From positions 248,001 to 312,000 of the forward strand of contig NZ_CP147250.1 of the NCBI RefSeq assembly GCF_017316305.2: a stretch of DNA of 64,000 nucleotides, in the 5' to 3' direction. The translations under genes were made by a program, and so were the position numbers. Shown piece by piece: positions 36,852 to 46,321 of this stretch. Each line of letters starts with the position of its first letter. Position 1 is the first letter of the stretch. The stretch is from Enterococcus sp. DIV1094. Its GTDB lineage: Bacteria; Bacillota; Bacilli; Lactobacillales; Enterococcaceae. The notes beneath the pieces were generated by a model. The model saw only the letters and a program-made list of their open reading frames with translations. It had not been told where the DNA came from and ran no database searches.

Positions 36852-38276
36852 CTAAAGATGTAACACTCCAGTTGCAAATAATGCCGCTGCTACTATCCCA
36901 AAAATCGATACTAATGAAAGCAATAGATAATCAAGTTTTGTCTGTGGAGTAGCTTGTTGTTTTTCTTTTCTTGCTTTGAGATAAAACAAGATACCTGGTA
37001 AAAACAATACAAGAACGAGCATCACTTCATTGAAAGCGACAAATAACATCGCCCAAACTTGAAAAGCACTTGCTAATAGCCCAACAAAGAACTGGACCCA
37101 CTCTTTTCTTTGATAAGAAAGTTTCATTTGATACAATCCTAAAAACAGCCATGTAAAGAAGATCGCTGCTGTTCCGAGTGTGTAAGCAAAGTTATAGGCA
37201 CTATCGGTAAACAATAGAGAAAGTAAAAAAGCATTTGTACATATAGTCGTTAATACGATCGCATATGTTGGTGCCCCTTTTTTATTGACTTTCCCCCAGC
37301 GTGCCGGCAATAATCCGTCATCCGCCATATTGCGCATCGTTTCGATCGGTAGGATCGTCCAAGACAACCATACACCGACCAAGGAAATGATCAAGCCACC
37401 ATTGATCACGATGGCGCCCCATTTACCAACCATCATCTCAAACACATAGCCCATCGCAGGTTGCGTTTGTATCGTCTGTAGTTCCTGCATCGACATCGTG
37501 CCATAAGGTAACATGGAAACTAACACATAGATAACAATCAAGCCAAAAATACCTAAAATCGTGGCTTTTCCAACATCTGATTTTTTCTTTGCTCGTGAAC
37601 CAACAACAGAAGCTCCTTCGATCCCTACAAATACCCATAGCATCACCATGATACAACTGAGAATCTGTCCTGAGAAAGGAACCGGTTGTCCATTCGCATT
37701 CAAGATGATCTCACTTGAAAAATTATTGATAAATTGTTGCAGTGAGAAGGTACTGATTGCAACGATAATAAATAAAAACAGAGGGACTAACTTACAGATC
37801 GTCACGATTGCATTGACGTAACTTGCATTTTCGACGCCGCGATTGACAAGCCAAGCATATCCCCATAAAAAAATCGTACTGACAATGACTGAGGCAATAT
37901 TTTGCCCGCCATCAAATATTGGAAAGAAGTAACCTAGCGCACTCATCAATAAAGTAGCAAAGGCCACATTTCCTAACCAACAAGTCAGCCAATACCCCCA
38001 ACCACTGATAAATCCTGCAAATCGACCAAAACCAGCTTCGGCATAACTAAAAATACCACCTTCTAACTCTGGTCGTTTTTTATTGATATTATTGATTGAC
38101 AGCGAGAGCATCATCATGGCAGACCCAACTAACACCCAGCTGAATATTGCCGGGCCACCAGCCGATCCTGAGATGTCGGTCATAATACCGAAAACGCCAC
38201 CTCCAATCGCCGATCCAATCACTAAGGCCGCTAACGGGATCAACCCAATACCTTTTCTCTGTTGCTCTGTGTCCAT
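36852..38276 (-). CDS. APC-family amino acid antiporter, ArcD/basic amino acid type
   Basis: Permease of 474 residues with about 12 helices. The first helix carries IGSAIGGGVFGIM, the substrate-backbone motif of the APC superfamily, and WVFVGIEGASVVGSRAKKKSDVG marks the arginine/ornithine and lysine antiporter group. The ATG at 38276 lies 8 bases after GGAGG. No arginine deiminase genes adjoin it, so which basic amino acid it exchanges cannot be read here. Confidence 0.85.
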   Translation of the reverse strand: MDTEQQRKGIGLIPLAALVIGSAIGGGVFGIMTDISGSAGGPAIFSWVLVGSAMMMLSLSINNINKKRPELEGGIFSYAEAGFGRFAGFISGWGYWLTCWLGNVAFATLLMSALGYFFPIFDGGQNIASVIVSTIFLWGYAWLVNRGVENASYVNAIVTICKLVPLFLFIIVAISTFSLQQFINNFSSEIILNANGQPVPFSGQILSCIMVMLWVFVGIEGASVVGSRAKKKSDVGKATILGIFGLIVIYVLVSMLPYGTMSMQELQTIQTQPAMGYVFEMMVGKWGAIVINGGLIISLVGVWLSWTILPIETMRNMADDGLLPARWGKVNKKGAPTYAIVLTTICTNAFLLSLLFTDSAYNFAYTLGTAAIFFTWLFLGLYQMKLSYQRKEWVQFFVGLLASAFQVWAMLFVAFNEVMLVLVLFLPGILFYLKARKEKQQATPQTKLDYLLLSLVSIFGIVAAALFATGVLHL

Positions 38277-38487
38277 GTACCCATCCTCCAAAATAAAACG
38301 CTTTTATATGCAAAGTATAGCAAATCTTTGATCCATTTATTTCTTTCTAAAAAATTCTAATGGAAATTTAATTGTAACTACTTTTTTCTAATTATACAAG
38401 GAAAGCGAATGGTCATTTCATTTTTTCTTCTCTACCTAAAAAACAAAAAAATGCTATACTGGTTAAGAATGATTGGAGGACGAGATC

Positions 38488-38937
38488 ATGAATATCTTAT
38501 ATATCTCAATTTCTGGTAATACCCGAGGATTCGTCAAAAAATTAGCGGCATTTGCTGCGGAACAGCATGACATAGATGCTTCACTTCCCTTAGTCGATTT
38601 GAAAGAGATCCATGAAAATAGCGACTTTGAAAAAGAAACTGAACCTTTTTTTACCTTTGTACCTACTTATTTAGAAGGAGGTAATGGCATCGATAGCGGT
38701 GATCAGGAGATTTTGACAGAGACTATGCGTGAATATTTGGAATACCAAGAAAATCATACGCTTTGTCTTGGTGTCATCGGTAGTGGGAACAAAAACTTTA
38801 ATCATCAATATTGTTTGACAGCAAAACAATATGCTGAACAATTTGGCTTCCCTATGGTAGAAGACTATGAATTACGTGGTACACCAACAGATGTCGAAAG
38901 AATCTATCGGGCCTTAGTTGACCGTTATAAAGCATAA
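38488..38937 (+). CDS. nrdI: NrdI-like flavodoxin, stand-alone
   Basis: Flavodoxin-like protein of 149 residues in the NrdI family, which delivers oxidant to assemble the manganese cofactor of class Ib ribonucleotide reductase. The phosphate-binding loop is ISGNTRGFV near residue 8; GVIGSGNKNFNHQYCLTAK and RGTPTDVERI match NrdI. No nrdE, nrdF or nrdH is nearby, so it is an orphan copy and may serve a reductase encoded elsewhere. GGAGG precedes the ATG; the -10 TATACT lies at 38455-38460. Confidence 0.87.
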   Translation: MNILYISISGNTRGFVKKLAAFAAEQHDIDASLPLVDLKEIHENSDFEKETEPFFTFVPTYLEGGNGIDSGDQEILTETMREYLEYQENHTLCLGVIGSGNKNFNHQYCLTAKQYAEQFGFPMVEDYELRGTPTDVERIYRALVDRYKA

Positions 38938-38938
38938 C

Positions 38939-38973
38939 AAAAAGCGCAAAATCGAAAGGATTTTGCGCTTTTT
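38939..38973. terminator. Bidirectional terminator
   Basis: AAAAAGCGCAAAATC/GATTTTGCGCTTTTT hairpin between converging nrdI and murP. Confidence 0.9.
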
Positions 38974-38974
38974 G

Positions 38975-40948
38975 TTATTTCACACTTTCAACATCCATTA
39001 CTGGTGTTTTTGCTTTTGCTTCACCTGTATGTGTCAAAACAAACGTATGGACATGTTCCATATTAGTCAATAGAACCATCATAGAAGTTTCCTTTCCGGC
39101 GTCTTTGATTGCCGCTAAATCAACTTCTGCTAACAATGTATCTTTTGTGACAGTCTGTCCTTCACTCACTTTTATATCGAATGGGACTCCACCTAATTCA
39201 ACCGTATTGATGCCCATATGCACCAAGATCTCTAACCCATCAGAAGTGGTCAATCCGATGGCATGTTTCGTTGGGAAAATCGAGCTGATGACCCCTGAAG
39301 TTGGGGCATAGATCTGACCGTTGATCGGTTCAACGAAATAACCTTCTCCCATCATCTTTTGAGCAAAAACAGGATCGCTCGCCTGTTCGATCGATTGCAC
39401 CGTACCGTCCGCTACTGCATATAGTTGAACTGCTTGTGTTTGACTAGGCAAAACAGTCGAAGATTCGTCATAATCAGAAGCTTCTTCTGCGATTTCTTCT
39501 TTCAGCAATTGTTCTTTTGGAATCCCGAAAAAGAAAGTAGCTAAAAATCCGCCAGCATAAGCGGCCAGTAACCCAAGAACGTAGCCAAACCATTTGCCAT
39601 TTGAAATCAAAGGAATCAACGCTGCACCAGAAGGGCCAATGGCAATCGCACCAATATTTCCGATCAAACCGATCACCGCACCACCAATACCTCCTCCGAT
39701 ACAAGCAGTGATGAACGGACGGCCTAAAGGTAACGTTACACCGTAGATCAACGGTTCCCCGATTCCTAAAATCCCAACAGGCAAAGCCCCTTTGATCATC
39801 TCAGTCAATTCTTTGTCTTTTTTACATCTAACCCATAATGCTAAAGCTGCACCAACTTGTCCTGCACCTGCCATCGCCAAAATAGGTAATAGTAATGTAT
39901 AGCCTGTTTGATCGATCATCTGTGCATGGATCGGAGTTAAAATCTGATGCAAACCAAACATCACCATTGGTAGGAACAATGTACCTAACACAAATCCGGA
40001 AAAGGCTCCGCCCACGCTAAGTACCCAATTGATTCCACCAACCATGCCATCTGAGATAAAGCCTGCTAATGGCATGATCAAGAATATCTCGATCAAACCA
40101 ATCACGATCAATGAAAGGGTTGGTGTGACAATGATATCTACCGCATCGGGAACGATTTGGTGCAATTTCTTTTCGACGATTGAAAGCAACCAAACCGCAA
40201 AAATCACTCCAAGGATACCACCTTGTCCCGCAGCTAAGGGCTGACCAGTGAATAAGTTCGTTAAAGGCGCTTCTGGATTCATTCCCAACAACATAACAAC
40301 CGCACCGATGACACCACCAAGCGTAGGAGTTGCGCCAAATACTTGAGCCGCATTGATCCCAGTGTAAATGACAAGATAACTAAACATCCCGTTTTTAAGA
40401 ATGTTCATGATGTCGATGTACTGTTGCCAAGTCGCACCATCAATTGTTCCAGCTGTTACGAGGTTGGTCAATACCGCAGCAATCCCCGCAACGATCCCTG
40501 TACCAACGAAAGCTGGGATCATTGGGACAAATATATTAGAGATATCTTTTAAAACTGATTTGATTTTCGATGGCTTCTGTTTTGATTTTTGCGCATTTTT
40601 CATCGCTTGCGCCCGTTCATTGACTTTGTCTTTCCCTGATAAGCCAACAGAAGAATCAGGGGTTCCAGGGATTTTTTCTCCTAATTTTACACCAGCTTGA
40701 TCCACCATTTCTTGTGCGACTTTGTTCACCTTTCCCGGTCCGATGATCACTTGTAACTGTTCATCCTCTACCACTCCCAGCACACCTGGTATCGCTTTCA
40801 ACCTTGACACATCAACAAGCGATTCATCGATGATCTTCATTCGAACTCGGGTCATACAATGGACAACGCTGTCTACATTGTCCATCCCACCTGCTCCAGC
40901 ATAAATTTGTTTTGCCAGTTCTGCTAAAGTCAATTCATTTTTTCCCAT
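38975..40948 (-). CDS. murP: PTS permease IIBCA for N-acetylmuramic acid (MurP type)
   Basis: Phosphotransferase permease of 657 residues: IIB at about 5-85 (phospho-Cys in [10 protein letters not shown]), a linker, IIC at about 120-480, and IIA at about 515-655 with the active His in [14 protein letters not shown]. It would take up MurNAc or MurNAc-GlcNAc as the 6-phosphate. The substrate follows from the operon: mupG and murQ directly upstream make and consume MurNAc-6-phosphate. Unlike the MurP of E. coli and S. aureus, the IIA domain is fused. The ATG lies 9 bases after AAGGGGG. Confidence 0.88.
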   Translation of the reverse strand: MGKNELTLAELAKQIYAGAGGMDNVDSVVHCMTRVRMKIIDESLVDVSRLKAIPGVLGVVEDEQLQVIIGPGKVNKVAQEMVDQAGVKLGEKIPGTPDSSVGLSGKDKVNERAQAMKNAQKSKQKPSKIKSVLKDISNIFVPMIPAFVGTGIVAGIAAVLTNLVTAGTIDGATWQQYIDIMNILKNGMFSYLVIYTGINAAQVFGATPTLGGVIGAVVMLLGMNPEAPLTNLFTGQPLAAGQGGILGVIFAVWLLSIVEKKLHQIVPDAVDIIVTPTLSLIVIGLIEIFLIMPLAGFISDGMVGGINWVLSVGGAFSGFVLGTLFLPMVMFGLHQILTPIHAQMIDQTGYTLLLPILAMAGAGQVGAALALWVRCKKDKELTEMIKGALPVGILGIGEPLIYGVTLPLGRPFITACIGGGIGGAVIGLIGNIGAIAIGPSGAALIPLISNGKWFGYVLGLLAAYAGGFLATFFFGIPKEQLLKEEIAEEASDYDESSTVLPSQTQAVQLYAVADGTVQSIEQASDPVFAQKMMGEGYFVEPINGQIYAPTSGVISSIFPTKHAIGLTTSDGLEILVHMGINTVELGGVPFDIKVSEGQTVTKDTLLAEVDLAAIKDAGKETSMMVLLTNMEHVHTFVLTHTGEAKAKTPVMDVESVK

Positions 40949-40962
40949 TTCCACTTTCCCCC

Positions 40963-41856
40963 TTACAACGTTCGTTTTACAAAGCCGTCTGCCTCAGCTA
41001 GTTTTCTTTTTGCTGTTTCTTTGTCACTATTCGTCAATAACATAACGATGGCTAGTTTAACATTTTGTTCCGCTTCATGAAAGTATTTTTCCGCTGTTTC
41101 ATAATCCGCTTCTGTCGCTTCCATGATGATCCGTTTCGAACGTTCGACTAATTTTTCATTTGTTGGCTTAACGTCGACCATGAGATTATTGAATACTTTT
41201 CCGATACCGATCATACTGATTGTAGAAATCATATTCAAAATCAATTTCTGAGCAGTTCCAGATTTCAAACGTGTCGAACCTGTTAAAAATTCTGGTCCGG
41301 CATCCACTTCAATCGGAAAATCAGCATGTTGACTGATTTCAGCCTCTTTGTTACAAGAAATCGTCGCTGTTTTTGCACCAATCGAACGGGCATAATCTAG
41401 CCCGCCAATCACATAAGGCGTACGACCACTAGCAGCGATACCTACGACCAAATCATTTTCTGTCAAGTTCAACCGGATCAAATCTTCTTTCCCTAATTCA
41501 AGTGAATCTTCAGCGCCTTCAACTGCGACCGTCATAGCCGCTTCGCCACCTGCAATCAAACCAACGACCATTTCAGGTGAAACGCCAAACGTTGGTACAC
41601 ACTCCGCAGCATCCAATACGCCTAATCGACCGCTTGTCCCAGCACCCATATAAATCAAGCGCCCCTCTTTTTTAAAAGAAGCAATCGCTGCTTCAATCAC
41701 TGGTTCAATACTTGGTAATTCTTTTGCGACTGCCTTAGCAACTTCGTGGTCTTCTTGATTCATTAAACGAGCCGCTTCTGCAACACTCATTTCATCTAAG
41801 CCAAATGTTTTTTGATTTCTACATTCTGTTGTTAATTTATCTAAATCGATATTCAT
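40963..41856 (-). CDS. murQ: N-acetylmuramic acid 6-phosphate etherase
   Basis: SIS-domain lyase of 297 residues that splits MurNAc-6-phosphate into GlcNAc-6-phosphate and D-lactate. The signature [21 protein letters not shown] begins near residue 71, with catalytic Glu in AAEC; a second conserved stretch is [19 protein letters not shown]. Start and stop overlap with the neighbouring genes: ATGA with mupG, then 14 bases to murP. Confidence 0.97.
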   Translation of the reverse strand: MNIDLDKLTTECRNQKTFGLDEMSVAEAARLMNQEDHEVAKAVAKELPSIEPVIEAAIASFKKEGRLIYMGAGTSGRLGVLDAAECVPTFGVSPEMVVGLIAGGEAAMTVAVEGAEDSLELGKEDLIRLNLTENDLVVGIAASGRTPYVIGGLDYARSIGAKTATISCNKEAEISQHADFPIEVDAGPEFLTGSTRLKSGTAQKLILNMISTISMIGIGKVFNNLMVDVKPTNEKLVERSKRIIMEATEADYETAEKYFHEAEQNVKLAIVMLLTNSDKETAKRKLAEADGFVKRTL

Positions 41857-42920
41857 TTCTCAATTCCTTCTTTACATATAAATTTATAGATCGTCCCTGC
41901 GTGGATATGTTGGATCAACGGTAAATCAGCCGAGATCACTCGTGCCACACAATTGACCTTTTCATCTGCTGGTAAATCTTCTTTCATCAATTGGATTTCT
42001 CCCATGTAGCGCAGATACCTTTCATTATCTAACGTGATCGTCCCCTTTATCCGCTCATCAGTTTGACGAACAGGAATATGAGGAATTTCCTTAAATCGAG
42101 CATCCGCGCTACGCACGACTGATTTAGCTTCATCTTGTCGATTCGTATGTGTGCCTAAAATGGTTGGTCCAAATTGTGTATCTAGCAATGCGACATGCAA
42201 TAAGATACCGCCTGTTTCTTGGTAATAGTCAAATTGTTCGCGCGCAGTCAGTGAAAGTCCGCCATCCCCAATATAGATCAGATCTGTTCCGCATGAAGCC
42301 AAGTCTAGTGCGGCTGCTAAAGGATGTTGATTACGATGCTCTTCTAACGTCGGAAGTCCTTTGTATAGCGGTCCTCTCAACACCTCATCACCAGGTACAA
42401 AGCCTTGGACTGTAAATCCTTGCTCTACTAACCATTGATTTTTTCGCTTGTACCAAGATTTGTCCAAACCTGTTTCCGGACGTGGATAATAATTGTGCCA
42501 AGCTTCCATCTGATTAAAATCAGCACCCGCTTCTTTTAACTCTTGCACATCTTGTTCAGTGATCGTACTTGCATTCAAACTGATTTTTAATTGATGCGAC
42601 CACTTCGCAATCTGCTCATTCGATAGATGATAATCCATCCGCAGACCTGTCACACCAATCTCTTTTAGTGGCGCAAGATTTTCTAAGGAGAAACCTGCCA
42701 ACTCTAATGCCTTCCCCGATATATCGACCATCAATTCCAATCCGTGTGATTTCGCTACTTTTCCAAGTTCCGTCAAACGCCTTTTATATGCTGAAGCATC
42801 ATCTTCTGGAATATGCATCGAGGTAAAAATACCGAGAAATCCTTTCTCCGCCATCTCATGGATATACACTTTCGTTTCATCAGACATTTCTTGATTCATA
42901 AATACAGAAAATCCAAACAT
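41853..42920 (-). CDS. mupG: 6-phospho-N-acetylmuramidase (DUF871, MupG family)
   Basis: Glycosidase of 355 residues that would cleave MurNAc-6P-GlcNAc, as described for MupG of S. aureus. The TIM-barrel start [22 protein letters not shown] and [16 protein letters not shown], and the small C-terminal barrel domain, are as in DUF871 proteins. The gene order mupG-murQ-murP matches the S. aureus operon; murR is not present here. GGGGGG precedes the ATG at 42920. Confidence 0.9.
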   Translation of the reverse strand: MFGFSVFMNQEMSDETKVYIHEMAEKGFLGIFTSMHIPEDDASAYKRRLTELGKVAKSHGLELMVDISGKALELAGFSLENLAPLKEIGVTGLRMDYHLSNEQIAKWSHQLKISLNASTITEQDVQELKEAGADFNQMEAWHNYYPRPETGLDKSWYKRKNQWLVEQGFTVQGFVPGDEVLRGPLYKGLPTLEEHRNQHPLAAALDLASCGTDLIYIGDGGLSLTAREQFDYYQETGGILLHVALLDTQFGPTILGTHTNRQDEAKSVVRSADARFKEIPHIPVRQTDERIKGTITLDNERYLRYMGEIQLMKEDLPADEKVNCVARVISADLPLIQHIHAGTIYKFICKEGIEK

Positions 42921-42961
42921 GTACTCCCCCCATTCATGTATCCGCATTCATTTATAAACTG

Positions 42962-42990
42962 ATTATACTTCTTGTGAAATGATTTTTCAA
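42962..42990 (-). promoter_or_regulatory. Promoter of mupG-murQ-murP
   Basis: -35 TTGAAA (42985-42990), 17-base spacer, perfect -10 TATAAT (42962-42967) on the minus strand. Confidence 0.78.
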
Positions 42991-43081
42991 CATAAATATA
43001 AAATATGTTAAATTTTATTTCTTTCGAGTATAAAAAATAAAGACTATCCAACGAGATCCTATAAGAATTCCACACAAAAAA

Positions 43082-43250
43082 AGTGTCTGGAACAAAAATA
43101 AAATTCATTTTTGATTCTAACCTTAAAAACGAATAAATGGTTTTCCAGAAGCAACTCCTTCAGAAATAAGCCGAGAAACCCAAAAATTTGAAGAACAATT
43201 TTCGGGTTTCTCGGCTTATTTCTCAGAGTTCGAGACTTCTGTCACAACCT
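43082..43250. repeat. Enterococcal-type intergenic element with long hairpin
   Basis: Begins GTGTCTGGAACAAAA and ends near CTTCTGTCACAACCTC, so its ends are imperfect inverted repeats of the TCTGGGACA type often seen between genes in lactic acid bacteria. Inside, GAAATAAGCCGAGAAACCC pairs with GGGTTTCTCGGCTTATTTC (43169-43226). It lacks a coding frame. It may terminate transcription from either side or be a small miniature element. Confidence 0.5.
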
Positions 43251-43333
43251 CTTTGATCGATTATTCAGTTGATTATTTCTAATAGAATCCTTTTATCAGT
43301 TTATGTAATTATAAGATGATTGTATTTCTTTGA

Positions 43334-43597
43334 CTAACCCTTGTCTAACGCTTTTTCTTGTTCATCCAAAGCTAACGACACTTTGTCGCCGAATTGCCCT
43401 TTAAGCGCCTCCTTCAATCCTTTATTTGCTGAAGAAATCGTGCGTTTTGCTCTATTGGTTTCGTTCTTCCCAGATTGATTTACCCTTCTTCTTTTGCCCG
43501 CCTTCTCACTTTTCAGCGCGATTCCAAGTGAACGAGTTAGGTATTTCTCCATATCTTTCTGATAATTCTCCCACCATTGATCAATCATTTCAAACAT
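43334..43597 (-). CDS. Small helical partner of the T7 lipase (TlaA/TlaB-like)
   Basis: Basic protein of 87 residues, all helical by eye, with WW near the N-terminus (MIDQWWENYQKDM) and a Gly/Lys/Ser-rich middle. It is the last gene of the lipase cassette, 18 bases after the other small helical gene. In the S. aureus TslA system two small helical proteins bind the C-terminal targeting domain of the lipase and are needed for export through the type VII system. I infer the same role from position and size, not from a clear sequence signature. Confidence 0.6.
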   Translation of the reverse strand: MFEMIDQWWENYQKDMEKYLTRSLGIALKSEKAGKRRRVNQSGKNETNRAKRTISSANKGLKEALKGQFGDKVSLALDEQEKALDKG

Positions 43598-43615
43598 CTC
43601 AAGACCTCCATTCTT

Positions 43616-43948
43616 TTAATTCAATTGCGCCAGTTTCTTACGATAGCTCTGCTCATTATCTTCTAAATCAAGCTGGATTTTTTTTCGCTGATGGATCAAT
43701 TCCGTCGCCAGATCCTCTTCTAAACGAGAAATCATGATACGACCATAATTTAGCGCCTCTTGTGGTTCAGAAAAAGATTGTAAAAGCAATCGGAGATCTT
43801 TATAAGTCACTTCTGCTAGCTCATGGACTTTTCTTTCTGTTGTAATCAATACTTCTTCTTGCTCTGATAATCCTCGTTTCGTTGCTTGATATGTTTCATA
43901 AAGCTGTATTTCCTTACTCAATTTTCCTCTCCTCCTTTTATACGCCAA
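43616..43948 (-). CDS. Small helical partner of the T7 lipase (DUF3958/Lap2-like)
   Basis: Protein of 110 residues made of two long amphipathic helices joined near residue 60, strongly charged (LEEDLATELIHQRKKIQLDLEDNEQ). Size, charge pattern and place resemble DUF3958 proteins, one of the two chaperone families that pair with LXG toxins. It overlaps the lipase stop by 11 bases, so its synthesis is coupled to the toxin. It probably forms the targeting complex with the 87-residue protein and the helical tail of the lipase. Confidence 0.62.
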   Translation of the reverse strand: MAYKRRRGKLSKEIQLYETYQATKRGLSEQEEVLITTERKVHELAEVTYKDLRLLLQSFSEPQEALNYGRIMISRLEEDLATELIHQRKKIQLDLEDNEQSYRKKLAQLN

Positions 43949-45299
43949 ACAATTGATTCGCTAATTCTTTGTCACGTGCCACCATCTCATTGATTTTTTG
44001 GGTAATTTCATCAGCAAGCGATTGAAACTGTTCCGACAGCTGATCGATCTGGCGGATTTTATCCCTAAATTCCTGGGTTGGCTCATCGACGATCTCCCAT
44101 TTTGTACAATCAACTTCGGCTAATGTTTCAATTACCTCGTTATACGTCAAATGGGGCGTATAATTGCGTATTCTTCCCAACCAGTCATTCCACAACTCTT
44201 CCAACTCCGTGATCCCGTTTTGGTAAATCACGCGAACATTAACCATCGCCTCATCAAATTTACTTGCTGCGGTCCGCACTACAGCCAACGCTTGACTATC
44301 CTCTAAATAAATTTTTTCTGATTGAGAAAGCCCGCCGCCACTTCCAGTCAGCTTCTGCCGTAACTCTTGTAATGTCAAGAATTCTTTGATTTGAACTTTG
44401 AGCCACTCATTTTCTTCTTTCAAACGCTTGATTTCATCTAGCGTATGCTCACCACTGACTGCTAGTAGTTTGATCCTTGCTTCGTTTTTCAAAAGTGTTT
44501 GTTGCCACAAAGTTGGGGCTAATAAGATACCCCCATTGCCATCGGCGTATACGATGATCTGGCCATGCTTATCGATGTAATTTCCCTTTTCATCAGTTTT
44601 GAATTGATCCAGCGAATGGCCAAAATCTTCCCAGCCCGAATTATCGATTCCAAAACTATTGATTGGAATCATCCCTTTCCCACCAGTAAAAAATTCATTC
44701 GTGACGGCATCCGAAGTGTCGTAGATATTGATCAAGGTACCGGGATGATTATCCAATAATGCTACTACTATAGCAACCCCTGGTCCTGCCGCACCGTACG
44801 TCACGCTGTCATAACCATTGAGCGCTGCGACAAAAAGTGCTTTTGCTCCACCTAACGAGTGCCCCGTCGTTGAGATTGTATAGCCATCCGATTTGGGATA
44901 CTGCTTTTCAATTTCACGGGCATAGTTCAGAGCGGAGACAAATGCTCCATCTGGATGTTTTATACTTAGACCAATTTCCACAATGTTTGTTTGCCAATCT
45001 TTGGCCGAAGTCGTGCCAGCATAGGCAATCGTAAGATTTTTGGTGATGACGGAGTCGGGGAAACCAGGTACTTTTCTTAATTCATTATCATTAAATTTTT
45101 TGAATTCATCTTTAATTTCTGCTACTACCATTGCCTGCGTACTATTTTTCTTTGGTCGAGATTCATTACCGATTTTGTCTTTATCTGTATTTAAAGTTTC
45201 TATAACGATATGGTTTGTTCCAAGAGGTTTATCGCCATAATTTACCTTGCCACTTTCTAATTGATATATAAATTTAGATAAGTATCTATTTTGATCCAT
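43938..45299 (-). CDS. TslA-like type VII secreted lipase toxin with reversed domain order
   Basis: Protein of 453 residues with an N-terminal alpha/beta-hydrolase (about 1-265): oxyanion region IAYAGT, nucleophile Ser148 in TTGHSLGG, probable Asp194 or Asp197 in IYDTSDAV and His228 in DFGHSL. The C-terminal part (about 285-453) is helical, with coiled-coil stretches and IYQNGITELEELWNDWLG, like an LXG-type targeting domain. There is no signal peptide. This order, enzyme first and targeting helices last, is that of S. aureus TslA, a phospholipase toxin. The ATG overlaps the immunity gene stop (TAATG) behind AGGAGG. Confidence 0.78.
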   Translation of the reverse strand: MDQNRYLSKFIYQLESGKVNYGDKPLGTNHIVIETLNTDKDKIGNESRPKKNSTQAMVVAEIKDEFKKFNDNELRKVPGFPDSVITKNLTIAYAGTTSAKDWQTNIVEIGLSIKHPDGAFVSALNYAREIEKQYPKSDGYTISTTGHSLGGAKALFVAALNGYDSVTYGAAGPGVAIVVALLDNHPGTLINIYDTSDAVTNEFFTGGKGMIPINSFGIDNSGWEDFGHSLDQFKTDEKGNYIDKHGQIIVYADGNGGILLAPTLWQQTLLKNEARIKLLAVSGEHTLDEIKRLKEENEWLKVQIKEFLTLQELRQKLTGSGGGLSQSEKIYLEDSQALAVVRTAASKFDEAMVNVRVIYQNGITELEELWNDWLGRIRNYTPHLTYNEVIETLAEVDCTKWEIVDEPTQEFRDKIRQIDQLSEQFQSLADEITQKINEMVARDKELANQLFGV

Positions 45300-45811
45300 T
45301 AATTTATTCCTCCTGTATAATAAACAATTTGATCATCTGAGATATCTATTTTTTTTTCTTCCTTTCTTTCATCAATAAAATACGGTCCTTTACCTCTGCT
45401 ACTAGTTATTCTGTAAATAAACTTATCTGTTTCTGCAGATCTCGTATCTAACCATACTTCTTCTCGATAGACATCATTTACTGTGAAATAGATAATTAAT
45501 GAATTCATTGGGTCAATAGAATATCCAGTAAATGTTATTTTGTTTATATCTATATATTTCCTAACACTTACAACTTTTTCTACATATTCTTCTGTTGTCA
45601 ACTCTCCATTACTATATTGTTGTGTAAATCTATCAGTTTCCTTATCATTCGTCGTATATAACCGATAATTATTGTACACATAATTCGCCAGATCTTTCTG
45701 TATCTCCAGCAATTCTTGAAGATCTTTTTCTCTTTTATCCATATAAATCTTTCCTCCGATTCCTCCTAAGATTATGATTACTAACACACCTAGCATAAGC
45801 CGTTTTTTCAT
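45299..45811 (-). CDS. Membrane-anchored probable immunity protein, copy 1
   Basis: Protein of 170 residues with one N-terminal membrane helix (about 6-22, VLVIIILGGIGGKIYMD) and an external domain. No lipobox Cys is present. The stop overlaps the lipase start, so toxin and this protein are made together, as expected for an immunity protein that meets a secreted lipase at the cell surface. The C-terminal half (ITFTGYSIDPMNSLIIYFTV onward) is nearly identical to copy 2; residues about 50-95 differ. The immunity role is inferred. Confidence 0.65.
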   Translation of the reverse strand: MKKRLMLGVLVIIILGGIGGKIYMDKREKDLQELLEIQKDLANYVYNNYRLYTTNDKETDRFTQQYSNGELTTEEYVEKVVSVRKYIDINKITFTGYSIDPMNSLIIYFTVNDVYREEVWLDTRSAETDKFIYRITSSRGKGPYFIDERKEEKKIDISDDQIVYYTGGIN

Positions 45812-45974
45812 ATATCCTCCTTTCAGACTTCATTTAGTTTTTTATATGATCAGAATAAACTTCTTACTTATTCTGGAATTTTTTTATGTTAGATATAATC
45901 TTTTTTATTGAACGCTCTGATTTTGATAGTTATGTATGTCCACGATAAAAATTAATTATTTCAGTAAGTACTTT

Positions 45975-46321
45975 GTCATTGCCTTTGATTGTTGCGACAA
46001 GAAGTGTGCTTAGCTCTACCTACTGAGTACCCTGTCGATGAAATCGTATAATACTCTAACTTTGGGTAACGACGGAGTCAGGGAAGCCAGATAATTTTCT
46101 TAATTCATTATCATTAAGTTTTTTGTATTCATCTTAAATTTCTGATACTACCATTCCCTGCGTACTGTTTTCTTTGGTCGAGATTCATTACCGATTTTGT
46201 CTTTATCTGTATTTAAAGTTCCTATAACGATATGGTTTGTTCCAAGAGGTCTATCGCCATAATGTACATTGCCACTTTCTAATTGATATATAAATTTAGA
46301 TAAGTATCTATTTTGATCCAT
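45975..46321 (-). pseudogene. Decayed fragment of a second TslA-like lipase
   Basis: Starts with ATG at 46321 overlapping the stop of immunity copy 2, in the same TAATG arrangement as the intact lipase. The first 51 residues match it closely (MDQNRYLSKFIYQLESG). Then one lost base in the A-run shifts the frame and the reading ends at REW. DNA similarity continues to about 46070 and, after a deletion, resumes over the GHSLGG region with in-frame stops. It is the remnant of a duplicated toxin gene. Confidence 0.85.

Noticed and set aside
45856..45880. Hairpin CAGAATAAG/CTTATTCTG upstream of immunity copy 1
   Set aside because: No T-run and a weak stem; could not be given a role.
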